Source: an uncultured Lachnospiraceae bacterium (GTDB lineage: Bacteria > Bacillota > Clostridia > Lachnospirales > Lachnospiraceae). Taken from it: a stretch of DNA of 64,000 nt. The DNA lies in NCBI GenBank assembly GCA_948470335.1, contig CAOKOL010000024.1:1-64000 (forward strand), given 5' to 3'. Both the position numbers and the translations under genes were made by a program. The notes beneath the pieces are model-generated. The model was given only the letters and a program-made list of their open reading frames with translations, was not told where the DNA came from and ran no database searches. This document shows, piece after piece, positions 28,382 through 37,294 of this stretch. Within the stretch, counting starts at the first letter, position 1. Every line of letters begins with the position of its first letter.

Positions 28382-29461
28382 TCAATTCACAATCCCCATA
28401 ATCTTTATATACTCCTCCGACTTATCACGCATAATCTGAAATCCGCTGTCCAGTTCTTCCAGAGAAAACCTGTGGGTGATCAGATCCGCAGGCGCAATAC
28501 ACCTGCGGGAAAGCCGGTCAAGAACATAATGCCAGTCGTCCTCTGCTTCATGGGTAAAAGAGGAATTCCATGTACCGGACAGAGTCAGTTGGTTCCGCAG
28601 TATTTTCCAATAGATGTCACGTTCCAGAAGCATATCCGAAGCCGGATTGCCCACCAGTACCACCTGTCCTCCCGGAGCGCCGGCTGCCGCTGCCAGAGAG
28701 ACTGTCTCATTTTTTCCGACGCATTCAAAAAATACGTCCGCACCTGTGCCCCCGGTCTGCCGCGCCAGCCATTGTGCCGTGTCCTGTTCTCTGCTGCTGC
28801 AATACTGTTCCCCGGACAGCCCCATCCGCTCAGCAGCCTGTTTCTGTGAAGCTTTATTTCCCACCGCCAGAATCTTGAAAGACGGCGCCGGATCTGACGC
28901 GCCGCCCTGCCGTTCCTTTTCCAGCAGAAACATCAGCAGCAGCATTCCGATCGTACCGAGACCGCATACCGCCGCAGTGCCGGAACCGGCCGTCACCGTC
29001 CGCCTCATGGCATGAACCGCCACTGCCATCGGTTCCAGCATGGCGGCCTCCTCAAAAGTTACCGTATCGGGCAGTTCCAACAGATTTTCGGCAGGTACGG
29101 TCACATATTCCGCAAATCCTCCGTCCCGCCGGGAACCCGTATATCCGTAATTTCTGCACATCTCATATTGTTTCTTCCTGCAGGGTCCGCATTCCCCACA
29201 GGGAATCAACGGAAAAACGCCCACACGCCGCCCGATCCATGTATCGGACACGCCTTCGCCCGTTTCCGCCACCACGCCGGAAAACTCATGTCCCGGAATC
29301 AACGGATGGAGATGGGCTCCTGTCTGATAAATCCGCGGAATATCAGAACCGCATATGCCGACCGCTTTCACGGCGACCAGTACCTCTCCGGCGCCCGGTC
29401 TGGGCTGTTCCACCGTCTCCAGACGGATATCGCCGATTCCATGCAAAACCCATGCTTTCAT
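28382..29461 (-). CDS. Zinc-dependent medium-chain alcohol dehydrogenase (alditol-phosphate dehydrogenase-like)
   Basis: The 359-residue MDR oxidoreductase has catalytic zinc ligands Cys37 (GICGSD) and His58-Glu59 (PGHEFSG), structural zinc cysteines 88, 91, 94 and 102 (CGECGPC...C), and a Rossmann loop VCGLGTIG. It overlaps the cytidylyltransferase gene by one base (TGATG), indicating coupling. With that neighbour it resembles the TarJ-TarI arrangement, in which a keto-sugar phosphate is reduced to an alditol phosphate and then activated with CTP. It also resembles galactitol-1-phosphate dehydrogenases, so the exact substrate is open. Confidence 0.82.
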   Translation of the reverse strand: MKAWVLHGIGDIRLETVEQPRPGAGEVLVAVKAVGICGSDIPRIYQTGAHLHPLIPGHEFSGVVAETGEGVSDTWIGRRVGVFPLIPCGECGPCRKKQYEMCRNYGYTGSRRDGGFAEYVTVPAENLLELPDTVTFEEAAMLEPMAVAVHAMRRTVTAGSGTAAVCGLGTIGMLLLMFLLEKERQGGASDPAPSFKILAVGNKASQKQAAERMGLSGEQYCSSREQDTAQWLARQTGGTGADVFFECVGKNETVSLAAAAGAPGGQVVLVGNPASDMLLERDIYWKILRNQLTLSGTWNSSFTHEAEDDWHYVLDRLSRRCIAPADLITHRFSLEELDSGFQIMRDKSEEYIKIMGIVN

Positions 29462-30174
29462 CAATACATCTCCCCTGTTTTTCTGCCGGCGGCAATCTCC
29501 TGAAACCGCTCCAAATCCGCTTTTGTAGTGATCTTAAAGTTTCTTTCATCTCCCGGAATCATCACGATATCCATACCAGCCATGACCGCCGGCTCCGTGG
29601 AACCGTTGATCTTTAAAATTTCCTCCGGCAGCAGACGCCGGTTGGCTTCGTAATATTTCCCCAGCCGAAACAGCTCCGGCGCCTGTCCCGCAAAAATTCG
29701 GCTTCTCTGTAAAAGGGAAGATACTTTTTTGCCGTCGTCGCTGGCATATACCGTATCTTTCATGGGCAGCACCGGCAGAACGCCGTCATGCCCGTTTACC
29801 GCCAGCAGGCATTCCGTGACCAGCTCCGCCGAAAGAAGCGGACGGGCCGCATCATGCACCAGCACGCAGTCATCGGCCGCCCCATATCTGCGGATATCTT
29901 CCAGACCGTAAAAAATCGAAAGCTGACGGTTCTCTCCCGGCAGGGAAAAACCTTTAAACTTTTTATTCCTGTCAGCTATTTCCAGCCATGCAAGAATCTG
30001 CTCCCGCCATACCTGCTCCGCCACAATCTGAATTGCGTCTATCTCTTTATGCAGCGACAGGGTTTCCACGCAATAGGAGATCACCGGCCTGCCGCCCGCC
30101 TCAAGATACTGTTTCGGGATATCCGATCCGAGCCTGAGTCCTCTGCCGCCGGATAAAATTAACGCCGTATTCAT
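29461..30174 (-). CDS. IspD/TarI-family cytidylyltransferase
   Basis: The 237-residue nucleotidyltransferase has the N-terminal loop LILSGGRGLRLG followed by PKQYLEAGG and the later HDAARPLL segment, all typical of the IspD/TarI family. IspD makes CDP-methylerythritol for isoprenoids; TarI makes CDP-ribitol. ispF lies 17 kb away in this window, and this gene is instead fused translationally to a dehydrogenase and follows an epimerase. A CDP-alditol role in wall or surface polymer synthesis is therefore more likely, but not certain. The start is ATG 30174 after GGAGG. Confidence 0.8.
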   Translation of the reverse strand: MNTALILSGGRGLRLGSDIPKQYLEAGGRPVISYCVETLSLHKEIDAIQIVAEQVWREQILAWLEIADRNKKFKGFSLPGENRQLSIFYGLEDIRRYGAADDCVLVHDAARPLLSAELVTECLLAVNGHDGVLPVLPMKDTVYASDDGKKVSSLLQRSRIFAGQAPELFRLGKYYEANRRLLPEEILKINGSTEPAVMAGMDIVMIPGDERNFKITTKADLERFQEIAAGRKTGEMY

Positions 30175-30232
30175 ATAACCGAACCTCCCCTGTCCCCCCT
30201 TGACCGAAACACACTTTCGAAAAAGGACGGCG

Positions 30233-30895
30233 TCAGAATTTCAGCGCCCGTATATTCTCAAGTACCTCTCCGTAAGGCTGTCCCTTTCCGAACAGCAGCG
30301 TCGTCCCAAGCACAAACCCCTTCACTCCCTTTGGGGCAAATTCTAAAATTTTATCCGCACTGCATGCGCCGTCCCAGTAGATTTCAAAATCCATATCCTC
30401 TTTCATGGCCAGCAGTTTCGTGATTTTCTTTCCCACATAGGGCAGATACATCTGCCCTGCATTGCCCGGATTCACCGACATAACCAGCACTTTTTTCACG
30501 ATGCGCAGCATCTCCAGCACTGTTTCCACGGAAGTCCCCGGATTAATGGCAATCCCCGGCACCATTCCGGCATTGATGATGCTCTGCAATGTCGTAGACG
30601 GATGATACTCTGCCTCCGGATGGATATAAACCGTATCCCCTTTCCGCAAAGACTGGAGAAACAGGCTGATATGGTTGTTCGGATGTTCAATCATCAGGTG
30701 TATGTCCATTGGTTTTTCCGTCGCGCTGGCTATATAGCGCAGATCATTTAAAGACATGGCAAAATTGGGAACGTAACGTCCGTCCATAATATCAATATGA
30801 AAGGAGTCAATCCCCCCTTCTTCCAGACATCTCACTTCCCGTTCCAGATTGCCATAGTCTGCACACATCATGGATGCGGTTAATTCAAACTGCAT
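30233..30895 (-). CDS. Ribulose-phosphate 3-epimerase family protein
   Basis: The 220-residue TIM-barrel protein resembles ribulose-5-phosphate and allulose-6-phosphate 3-epimerases: ASMMCADYGNLE, FHIDIMDGRYVPN (metal His/Asp), HLMIEHP and VNPGNAGQ are visible. The later DG segment appears as YWDGACS rather than the usual VDGG, a deviation in the metal/phosphate region that points away from the housekeeping Rpe. It lies upstream of the cytidylyltransferase and dehydrogenase genes, so it may supply the pentulose phosphate for a CDP-alditol (inference). Confidence 0.8.
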   Translation of the reverse strand: MQFELTASMMCADYGNLEREVRCLEEGGIDSFHIDIMDGRYVPNFAMSLNDLRYIASATEKPMDIHLMIEHPNNHISLFLQSLRKGDTVYIHPEAEYHPSTTLQSIINAGMVPGIAINPGTSVETVLEMLRIVKKVLVMSVNPGNAGQMYLPYVGKKITKLLAMKEDMDFEIYWDGACSADKILEFAPKGVKGFVLGTTLLFGKGQPYGEVLENIRALKF

Positions 30896-30906
30896 AACTG
30901 TCTCCT

Positions 30907-31767
30907 CTACTTCTGTTCCAGTTTATTCGATGATACGGACTGATCCGGCTGCGGCTTTGCTCCCGTTTCATCCCGGCTTTCAGACTCTGCCGGATTCCCA
31001 ACCGGTTTTGTCCCGTCAACAGGAGCTGTCGGTTCCTCAGCCGTCGGTTCTTCATCTGTGAATTCTTCTGTCTCCGGGAAAACCGTCTCTTCGGAAACGG
31101 ATTCTGTCCCCGCCGGAAACAGCGGTGTCACTTTCCAGGTCACCGTCACAACTGGCTGAACCGAAACGCCCTCCCAGTCGCCGTCAGGATTACAGGCGCC
31201 GGTCAGACCAAAGGAATATGTATCGGCACCCTGTTCGGATACGGCGTTAAGCCTGCCGGTAACGGATATTTCTTCCGATCCATTCAGCGGTGTCACCGTT
31301 CCTCTGTCATCCGTAACGGCAAGAAAAATCTCCCCGTTCCCATCGGAAAAAGCTTCATCTCCGGCCAGCGCAAGCCCTTCGCAATGATCCAGCTTCGCCG
31401 TAACCGTAACCTCTACCGGCATGGCGCTTTTATTCGTAACCGTCAGCCGGTCGCTGCTGCCTGAATAGGCATACGCACCTTCTTCGTTTTTAAAATAAAG
31501 GGTGCGTCCTTTCTCAAAACTGGCTCCGTCATATTTCACCGCATCCGTCGCCTCGATCAGTCCCTGCGGGTCCATGATAAAATCAAAGACAGAACCATTT
31601 TCTTCCGGAAATGCAGGCAGTTCCACATGTACCAGTTCTTCTCCCCCATGGGCAGAGGGAGCCGGCCCCCCTTCTTTTGCCGATACGCTCAGAAACCCGC
31701 CGGTTCCATGAGACAAAATCAACATAACAGCCGCCGCCAGTGTCAGACCCTTTTTTAATCGTTTCAT
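30907..31767 (-). CDS. Secreted hypothetical protein
   Basis: The 286-residue protein has a signal peptide (KRLKKGL then a hydrophobic run, cleavage near VSAKEG), a central beta-rich region and a C-terminal Glu/Thr/Pro-rich tail. No LPXTG motif or cell-wall anchor is seen. The central part (SSDRLTVTNKSAMPVEVTVTA) resembles the immunoglobulin-like or WxL-type surface proteins, but I cannot assign a family. The start is ATG 31767 with AAGGAG eight bases upstream. It lies between two polymer genes (glycerophosphotransferase-like and epimerase). Confidence 0.7.
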   Translation of the reverse strand: MKRLKKGLTLAAAVMLILSHGTGGFLSVSAKEGGPAPSAHGGEELVHVELPAFPEENGSVFDFIMDPQGLIEATDAVKYDGASFEKGRTLYFKNEEGAYAYSGSSDRLTVTNKSAMPVEVTVTAKLDHCEGLALAGDEAFSDGNGEIFLAVTDDRGTVTPLNGSEEISVTGRLNAVSEQGADTYSFGLTGACNPDGDWEGVSVQPVVTVTWKVTPLFPAGTESVSEETVFPETEEFTDEEPTAEEPTAPVDGTKPVGNPAESESRDETGAKPQPDQSVSSNKLEQK

Positions 31768-31839
31768 CCAATCCACTCCTTTTCTTTTCCGTTCTGCATA
31801 TGATCTCTGTTCCTGGCATGGTACCCGAACCTGCTTTGC

Positions 31840-33177
31840 TCACGGCTGCTGTATCATAACCGGCATACCGACACTCTGGCAAAGCTGCACCACACTGCTC
31901 CCGTCTCCGTAATAGGCATCGGCAAGAGCCACGGCCCGATTCAGATCCGCCGAATCGTCATAAATCCCCCATCCCTCCTGCCGGTATTTTTCCACAATCT
32001 CCCGGTAGTCCTCCCACAGCTTGGGACGCATGGAGGCAATCGTCGCCTCGATCAGCGGATGGGGTCTCCACAGCAGCGCAACCGCCTCTTTCTCCGACCG
32101 GAAAATCTCAAGAACACTTTTAATCTTCTCCAGCATTTTCCTGTCATAATGCAGCAGGGCGTTTACACTTGTATTGTATAATATGATCTTTTTCTGGCTT
32201 CCATCCTGCTTTTCAATAATCCGAAGCCAGTCCTCCGGTATGTCAATCTCTTCTCTTCTGGTCCCCTGTGCCTTGTCAAATTTCGGAGAGCCCAAACCCA
32301 GGATCTTTTCCTCCCATATTTTTCTGGTATCCGCCCCCATGGCTTCCGTCAGCACATTGATATAGGCTTTGCGCATGTTCTCTGACTGCACGATCACCCG
32401 GTTCGCATTCACCACGCCGGGACAGGTGCAGAAATGGGCCATGCCTTTCACCGCCTCCTGATTGTCCGGATCAATCTCACTCAGAACAAAGTAGGGAATG
32501 TATACCAGTTTATCCGTGAACTTTTTCAGATTTGAAGAGTAAAAAAACGGGTGGACGCTGGTTACGTAGTTACATTCGTCATAAGGATTGTGAATAAAAA
32601 TCATATCCGGCCTGCGGCCCTCAAAATCATACTCCTCATAATTTACCACCGGCACATCCTCCGGATACAGGCTGCCTTCATAATGCATCTGTGCGAAACT
32701 CCCGTCCGGATTTTTATCATAATAGGGGATCGGCACCACATAGGCGTCGCAGTTTTCATCCTCCACAGCCGCCCGCCAGACACTCTCCAGCGAGTCCCAC
32801 ATGGAAGCCTTGTAAGGAAGAAATACCACCTCTTTACGAATTCGAATATCATTTCTGATGCTGTTTCTGACCTGAACCAGCTTTTTCCGCAGAACTTTGC
32901 AACTGCCTGGCACATTCACAGGCTGTTCCTGGGTCACCGCCTCATAAATCTGATACAGCAGTTCGCAGTACTCTTCCAGCAAATGAACTGCCGTCGTACC
33001 TTCCCCCTCCTCGGCCTCGATCATATTCCCCACCGCTATCGCGGCATCCTGACACTGTCCCAGCAGATCAAGAACAAGGCCGGTCTCCTTCCGCTCCAAT
33101 GCTTTCCTGATCTCGCCCAGCGCCGTATCCATCAAATCTATCGTATGTTCGGCCTGAGATTTCTGTGATTTTCTCAT
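31840..33177 (-). CDS. CDP-glycerol glycerophosphotransferase-like protein
   Basis: The 445-residue protein begins with about 110 residues of helical, charged sequence. A GT-B-like region follows: VVFLPYKASMWDSLESVW starts the first Rossmann half and LLWRPHPLIEATIASM is the nucleotide-sugar-binding half; ADAYYGDGSSVVQLCQ resembles the C-terminal acceptor/donor segment. The fold matches teichoic-acid polymerases (TagF/TarL type) but the family is divergent. The ATG follows GAGG. It heads a gene group with an epimerase, CTP transferase and dehydrogenase. Confidence 0.62.
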   Translation of the reverse strand: MRKSQKSQAEHTIDLMDTALGEIRKALERKETGLVLDLLGQCQDAAIAVGNMIEAEEGEGTTAVHLLEEYCELLYQIYEAVTQEQPVNVPGSCKVLRKKLVQVRNSIRNDIRIRKEVVFLPYKASMWDSLESVWRAAVEDENCDAYVVPIPYYDKNPDGSFAQMHYEGSLYPEDVPVVNYEEYDFEGRRPDMIFIHNPYDECNYVTSVHPFFYSSNLKKFTDKLVYIPYFVLSEIDPDNQEAVKGMAHFCTCPGVVNANRVIVQSENMRKAYINVLTEAMGADTRKIWEEKILGLGSPKFDKAQGTRREEIDIPEDWLRIIEKQDGSQKKIILYNTSVNALLHYDRKMLEKIKSVLEIFRSEKEAVALLWRPHPLIEATIASMRPKLWEDYREIVEKYRQEGWGIYDDSADLNRAVALADAYYGDGSSVVQLCQSVGMPVMIQQP

Positions 33178-33344
33178 AATCGTATCCTCATTATAAAACC
33201 GTTAAATAGCAATTTCTTTTAATAATACAAATTTTCTCTTCGCGGTCTATTATACAGGGAAATAACGCTTCCTGCAATCGGATTTTGGAAGGTTCACAGC
33301 TTTCCGGTAATTGGCATCTCTGAGATTCTCTGGCACGCCAAATG

Positions 33345-33364
33345 CCCCGCAGCGGACTGCGGGG
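33345..33364 (-). terminator. Weak hairpin after the 33395 gene
   Basis: The perfect 8-bp stem CCCCGCAG / CTGCGGGG with loop CGGA lies downstream of the small membrane ORF. The T-run is poor. Confidence 0.4.
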
Positions 33365-33394
33365 TGTAAAATCTGTTATATGCGGCAAAAAAGG

Positions 33395-33577
33395 TCAGAA
33401 ACGCGCTGCCATCAATACCACTGCCATACAATAAAGAAAACAGACCGACGTGGTCACGGTACAGAGCACTGTCACCGCCACCACGTTCCAGCCTTTGTTC
33501 ATTTTGTGTATAACCGCCGACACAATCAGCCCCAGCAGGCTGACTGCCAGCACATAAAGCGAAATTTCAAATGTCAT
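33395..33577 (-). CDS. Small hypothetical membrane protein
   Basis: This 60-residue ORF has two predicted membrane segments (about 4-22 and 30-52) and no recognised family. The start is uncertain: adjacent ATGs at 33580 and 33577 have only a weak GGACAAAAG upstream. It lies between the glycerophosphotransferase-like gene and a spore protein gene. It could be spurious. Confidence 0.4.
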   Translation of the reverse strand: MTFEISLYVLAVSLLGLIVSAVIHKMNKGWNVVAVTVLCTVTTSVCFLYCMAVVLMAARF

Positions 33578-33670
33578 CATCTTTTGTCCGTCCGGACAGA
33601 ACGGGAAATCCGGCCAATCGCACCGGAAATGCATTCTGCCGAATCCTGTGCCGCAAAAGCTTCTGTTACA

Positions 33671-33898
33671 TCAGCCCTGCTCCTGTTCTTCGGCCGCCGC
33701 TTCCAGTTCCGCCCTCATCTGTCGTTTTCTTTTATTCAGAATCCCCCCGATTCTTCCGCTTTCTTTTGCCGACAGTGAGCGCCATCCGCCTTCCAGCACC
33801 TTCTGGGCACAGCCGATTTCCTCTGCCACCTCAAATTTCAGCTTCTCATCGGGAGTCATATTATTTACGTCGATTGGTTTGTCTTTTTTCTTACCCAT
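33671..33898 (-). CDS. Small acid-soluble spore protein, alpha/beta type
   Basis: The 75-residue protein has the alpha/beta-SASP pattern in Lachnospiraceae form: an N-terminal MTPDEKLKFEVAEEIG and the C-terminal DNA-binding signature LSAKESGRIGGILNKRKR. SASPs saturate spore DNA and protect it from UV and heat. ATG 33898 follows AGGAGG by five bases. Expression is expected late in the forespore; I did not identify a sigma-G promoter. It supports a spore-forming host. Confidence 0.85.
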   Translation of the reverse strand: MGKKKDKPIDVNNMTPDEKLKFEVAEEIGCAQKVLEGGWRSLSAKESGRIGGILNKRKRQMRAELEAAAEEQEQG

Positions 33899-34069
33899 GG
33901 GTTCCTCCTGCTCCTGTAACATTTCCTGTAACACTTTATCTGTTATAGTCTTTCCCCAATTCAGGGAATCATACATAAGCGGAAGAATCCACGGGTTCCT
34001 TTTGCCCCTTTGCCGGCCTTTTCCATATTCCCGGAAAACCGGCCGCCGGGAAATTCCTCAGACCTTTAC

Positions 34070-34255
34070 TTATATATCGGAAGGAATAATAATTGCCGCC
34101 AGTATATAAGCCACAATTCCATATCCCATCACGCCGCTCACCGCCCAGATCAGACGGATAATCGTAGCGTCTATTCCGAAAAATTCTCCCACGCCGCCGC
34201 AGACGCCGCAAAGCATTCTGTCCACTGTCGATCTGCGCAACTTCCTGTCACTCAT
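34070..34255 (-). CDS. PspC-domain protein
   Basis: The 61-residue protein is almost entirely a PspC domain: RMLCGVCGGVGEFFGIDATIIRLIW followed by a membrane helix. PspC proteins are membrane-stress components that may sense envelope damage. The second of two ATGs (34255) has the better spacing from GAGAGG. It lies just downstream of the padR-HAAS-DUF4097 operon, which often carries PspC partners. Confidence 0.85.
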   Translation of the reverse strand: MSDRKLRRSTVDRMLCGVCGGVGEFFGIDATIIRLIWAVSGVMGYGIVAYILAAIIIPSDI

Positions 34256-34483
34256 CATTTCCTCTCTTTCTGATGTGCCTGTCACATCACTTCGATCATT
34301 GTTAAAATTACTTTCACATATGTCAGACTTCATTTCCGCGAATCCGTTTCTTTCAAAAACAAATTCACATCGTCAATTGATTCGTTCCATACTGTCATAT
34401 ATGATCTGCATTTACGAACCGTTCATCCTATATTGTATCGGTTTCTTCACGAAACATACTTCCGGGTCCGTATTCCAAAACAG

Positions 34484-35404
34484 TTATTCATCAAAATACA
34501 GCTCTGTCGTTCCCATGCCGTTGTCCACCCGGATCATTCTGCCCTGTCCGTTGACCACGCCGTGAGACCGTCCCAGACCGCCGTAGCTGTCTCCGTCTAT
34601 GACCACATCGCCGGCTCCGCAGGAAATCTGGTAGTCATAGTCTTCGCTGCCAAGCGGCAGATACAGCGTTGTCTCGCCGATACCGTTCTTTACATCCACC
34701 GTCTCTACTTTGGTCAGCGTCAGATCAATGCTTCCCAGTCCCACCGACGCCGCCAGACTGTTTACCGTCATCTCGTCGGCAGTGATGGAGCCTGCGCCGC
34801 AGGATATCTGGCAGCTGCCCTCCGATATGAGGCTGTTTACCTCCAGTTCGCCGGCTCCCACGGAGAGATTCATATTTTCTCCCTGAATACGCTCAATCTC
34901 CAGATACCCTGCCTCCACATCTATCTCCACGGTGCCAAAGACATATTCCGACGGAATGGTAATCAGCAATGTCTCACGGTTCACACGGTTTTCCACATAC
35001 AGGGTATTTCCGCTGACATAGACATCGTCTCTTCTTCTTCCGTCATTGTCCTCCACATAAAACTCCGCTCCTTCTCTAAGATAAACCTCCCCGACACCGC
35101 TGTCAATATGAAGCCTTTCGATCTCATATCCCTGAAACGCCTGGTTAATCGAATCGGAAGCCTGCACCTGTGTACCTTCCACGGCTTCCGGAACCTCTGA
35201 AAACTCTGCGACATTCTCCGGCTCCGGCATTTCTTCCACAATCGCCTGTTCTTCTGCCTCAAAGACCTGCGCCAATTCACTGTGCCGCTCCGTACGGCTG
35301 CCCCAGCGCCCAAAACTTAAGGTTCCACAGGAAAACGTAATCACCAGCCCTACCGCCAGAAACAGACAGCCCAGCCGCAGATATAATTTTTCCTTCCTTG
35401 TCAT
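34484..35404 (-). CDS. DUF4097-type beta-strand repeat protein
   Basis: The 306-residue protein has one N-terminal membrane segment (about 8-28), a Glu-rich linker, and a C-terminal region of short repeated strands with GxGxxxL-type turns (VGAGELEVNSL, CGAGSITADEMTV, VGLGSIDLTLTKV, NGIGETTLYLP, CGAGDVVIDG, NGMGTTELYF). This is the DUF4097 putative adhesin-like beta-helix found in membrane-stress operons. It overlaps the HAAS gene by 4 nt (ATGA). Likely extracytoplasmic. Function unknown. Confidence 0.8.
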   Translation of the reverse strand: MTRKEKLYLRLGCLFLAVGLVITFSCGTLSFGRWGSRTERHSELAQVFEAEEQAIVEEMPEPENVAEFSEVPEAVEGTQVQASDSINQAFQGYEIERLHIDSGVGEVYLREGAEFYVEDNDGRRRDDVYVSGNTLYVENRVNRETLLITIPSEYVFGTVEIDVEAGYLEIERIQGENMNLSVGAGELEVNSLISEGSCQISCGAGSITADEMTVNSLAASVGLGSIDLTLTKVETVDVKNGIGETTLYLPLGSEDYDYQISCGAGDVVIDGDSYGGLGRSHGVVNGQGRMIRVDNGMGTTELYFDE

Positions 35405-36081
35405 TCTTCCGCACCCCCTCTGCGTTTTCTGCTCAGCTTTCCTACCTGCTCACTGGCCGCATGGAGCAGGGCGGGAAGCCATTTTCCATAAAATCTCATA
35501 CTCAGCACATTGCCCAGGAAGCCAATGCCAAGCAAAGTGAATCCAAGTCCTAATACCATCAGTCCTCTCATGGGCATCCAGAACAACAGGAAAAATCCGA
35601 CCACAACTCCGGCCACGCCGGCGATCATGCTGACTACCGTACAGACGCCGATACCGATCAGCAGCACCACCACCGCCAGCGCGAAATTAAGAGAAAATCC
35701 AAAAAGCTTGCCGATGATCCGCAGAATCCCAGGCAGGATAAACAGGACAAAAAATGCCGCGATGCCGATCTTAATCCACTTCCGCTGCCGTTCCTCCCTG
35801 TCTTCCACCACGATCACTTCTTTGGGCGGTTCCTCCCATCGGGGATTCGCAAAGCCTTTTTCCGTAAATTCTCCGTCTTCTTCCTCAAACTGCACCATCA
35901 CGGCGGCGGCCACCTTTCTAGGAGAGCCCAGCTCCCGAAGCGCCTCCGTCTCGTGTTCCGGCCCGGCATCGTCAAAATAATCCCTGTAATACTGCATCGT
36001 TTCTTCCTGTTCCTGCTGCGGAAGCCCTGACAGAAGCCGCTCCAATTCAGATAAAAATTCGTCTCTCTTCATACTCAACAT
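35401..36081 (-). CDS. HAAS-domain (DUF1700) membrane protein
   Basis: The 226-residue protein has an N-terminal HAAS domain (about 5-60: FLSELERLLSGLPQQEQEETMQYYRDYFDDAG), a short linker and four hydrophobic segments (about 107-125, 128-155, 162-180, 184-200). HAAS proteins often accompany PadR regulators and act with downstream adhesin-like proteins. The first ATG (36081) lies only four bases after GGAGG; a TTG at 36078 has better spacing. It overlaps the padR end. Confidence 0.82.
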   Translation of the reverse strand: MLSMKRDEFLSELERLLSGLPQQEQEETMQYYRDYFDDAGPEHETEALRELGSPRKVAAAVMVQFEEEDGEFTEKGFANPRWEEPPKEVIVVEDREERQRKWIKIGIAAFFVLFILPGILRIIGKLFGFSLNFALAVVVLLIGIGVCTVVSMIAGVAGVVVGFFLLFWMPMRGLMVLGLGFTLLGIGFLGNVLSMRFYGKWLPALLHAASEQVGKLSRKRRGGAEE

Positions 36082-36395
36082 TTAACCTCCGAAAAAATAC
36101 GAGTTATTTTCGAGGAATAACTGATCCACTCCTCCCGGTACAGTCTTAACTGCGCCCGTCCCTTATCCGTAATTTTATAGTATCTGCGATTCCGCCCGGC
36201 AAATTCTCTGTCATAGGCTTCCAGGCATTCTTCCTTCTGCAGCCGCCGCAGAACCGGATACAGGGTGGACTCTGATACCGCAATGGCCTGCCTCACGTCA
36301 TGGGTGATCTTGTAGCCATAAGTTCCTTCCGCCTCGGTGGAAACAACCGCCAGAACAATGGCATCCAGCAAAGCAGCGCCAGTATTAAATACCAT
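36075..36395 (-). CDS. PadR-family transcriptional regulator
   Basis: The 106-residue winged-helix repressor has TYGYKITHDVRQ (helix region), SESTLYPVLRRLQKE (recognition helix) and RRYYKITDKGRAQLRLY, all standard for PadR. The ATG follows AAGGAG. It heads the operon padR, HAAS, DUF4097. An AT-rich inverted repeat upstream (36434-36464) is a candidate self-regulating operator. Confidence 0.9.
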   Translation of the reverse strand: MVFNTGAALLDAIVLAVVSTEAEGTYGYKITHDVRQAIAVSESTLYPVLRRLQKEECLEAYDREFAGRNRRYYKITDKGRAQLRLYREEWISYSSKITRIFSEVKC

Positions 36396-36433
36396 ATCAC
36401 CAGCTCCTTATTCTATAATATCATTTGATGAGT

Positions 36434-36464
36434 TATATTATATATCATATAATATAATAACTTG
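36434..36464. promoter_or_regulatory. AT-rich palindrome upstream of padR (36 kb)
   Basis: GTTATATTATAT and ATATAATATAATAAC flank a short ATC centre just before the padR start. This is a plausible PadR operator, but low-complexity AT sequence weakens the case. Confidence 0.35.
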
Positions 36465-36513
36465 AATAATGTGTCAAGGGTTTTTTGCCTGCTCCGCATA
36501 AAAAATCCACATA

Positions 36514-36538
36514 AAAAGAGGGCCTGACACCCTCTTTT
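36514..36538 (-). terminator. Terminator after the zinc-ribbon gene
   Basis: The 9-bp stem AAAAGAGGG (36514-36522) with CCCTCTTTT (36530-36538) continues into TTTTTATG on the minus strand. Confidence 0.75.
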
Positions 36539-36563
36539 ACAAATAACTATGCCGCCTTCCCTC

Positions 36564-37226
36564 TCACTTCCTTCTGACGCTCCGCACAATCGCCCATATA
36601 ATCAGTCCCACAAACCCAAACTGAAAAACCATGCCCACTAACTGCGCCACAAACGCAAGGGGAATGAAATAAAAAGCGCCCCCCGACAGTCCCAGAAGCT
36701 CATTCCCCACATAGGAAAACATCACCTGTCCCAGCACAATCATAATGATAAACACCCAGAACACAACCAAAAATTTTTTCACCCTGGGACTTGCGCCTTC
36801 CTGCTGCGGGCGACCGCCGTTTTGTCCCGGACGGGCAGACTGCGCAGAATTCAGGCGGGTTCCATAATTACGGCTGCCGGCCGCCTGTCCCCGGACAGAC
36901 CCGGCGCCATATCCGGCGCTCTGCCCGGAACGGACAGGCCGCTGCGCAGGCCGGTTCCCGCCGGCATATGTATTCTGCCGGCCGGACACTGACTGCCCTG
37001 CCCTGTGATGTCCGTATTCCTTCTGTCTGTCCCCGGGACCATGCACATGCCCCAGTCCATAATGCTGATCTGCCATGCAGCTCTGACGGCCGGAACTGTC
37101 ATAATGCTCATTGGCTACGGGGCCGGTGTAAAAAACCGGTTCCTTCACAAAGCTTTTACAATAGGTACAGAAATGTTTCGTTTTCAAACGCCGGTCGCAC
37201 ACCGGACAGATATATCTTCCCGCCAT
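36564..37226 (-). CDS. Zinc-ribbon membrane protein of unknown function
   Basis: The 220-residue protein starts with a double CxxC zinc ribbon (CPVCDRRLKTKHFCTYC, about 7-23). A Gly/Gln/Arg/Ser-rich low-complexity linker follows (about 45-150), then two hydrophobic segments near the C-terminus (about 152-175 and 188-214). Proteins of this layout are common in Lachnospiraceae but their function is not known. ATG 37226 follows GGAGG. It lies downstream of the Sel1 gene and may be in the same transcript. Confidence 0.75.
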   Translation of the reverse strand: MAGRYICPVCDRRLKTKHFCTYCKSFVKEPVFYTGPVANEHYDSSGRQSCMADQHYGLGHVHGPGDRQKEYGHHRAGQSVSGRQNTYAGGNRPAQRPVRSGQSAGYGAGSVRGQAAGSRNYGTRLNSAQSARPGQNGGRPQQEGASPRVKKFLVVFWVFIIMIVLGQVMFSYVGNELLGLSGGAFYFIPLAFVAQLVGMVFQFGFVGLIIWAIVRSVRRK

Positions 37227-37294
37227 TGCCTTTCTCCTCCACAACTGCCTTTATCCGCTTTCCCCATCCTTCCGGCCGGTCTGAAAGTCCGTGT

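Noticed and set aside
28382..30895. Housekeeping ispD and rpe assignment for the cytidylyltransferase and epimerase
   Set aside because: Gene context (dehydrogenase overlap, polymerase-like gene) and the altered YWDGACS segment favour a CDP-alditol role; kept only as an alternative.
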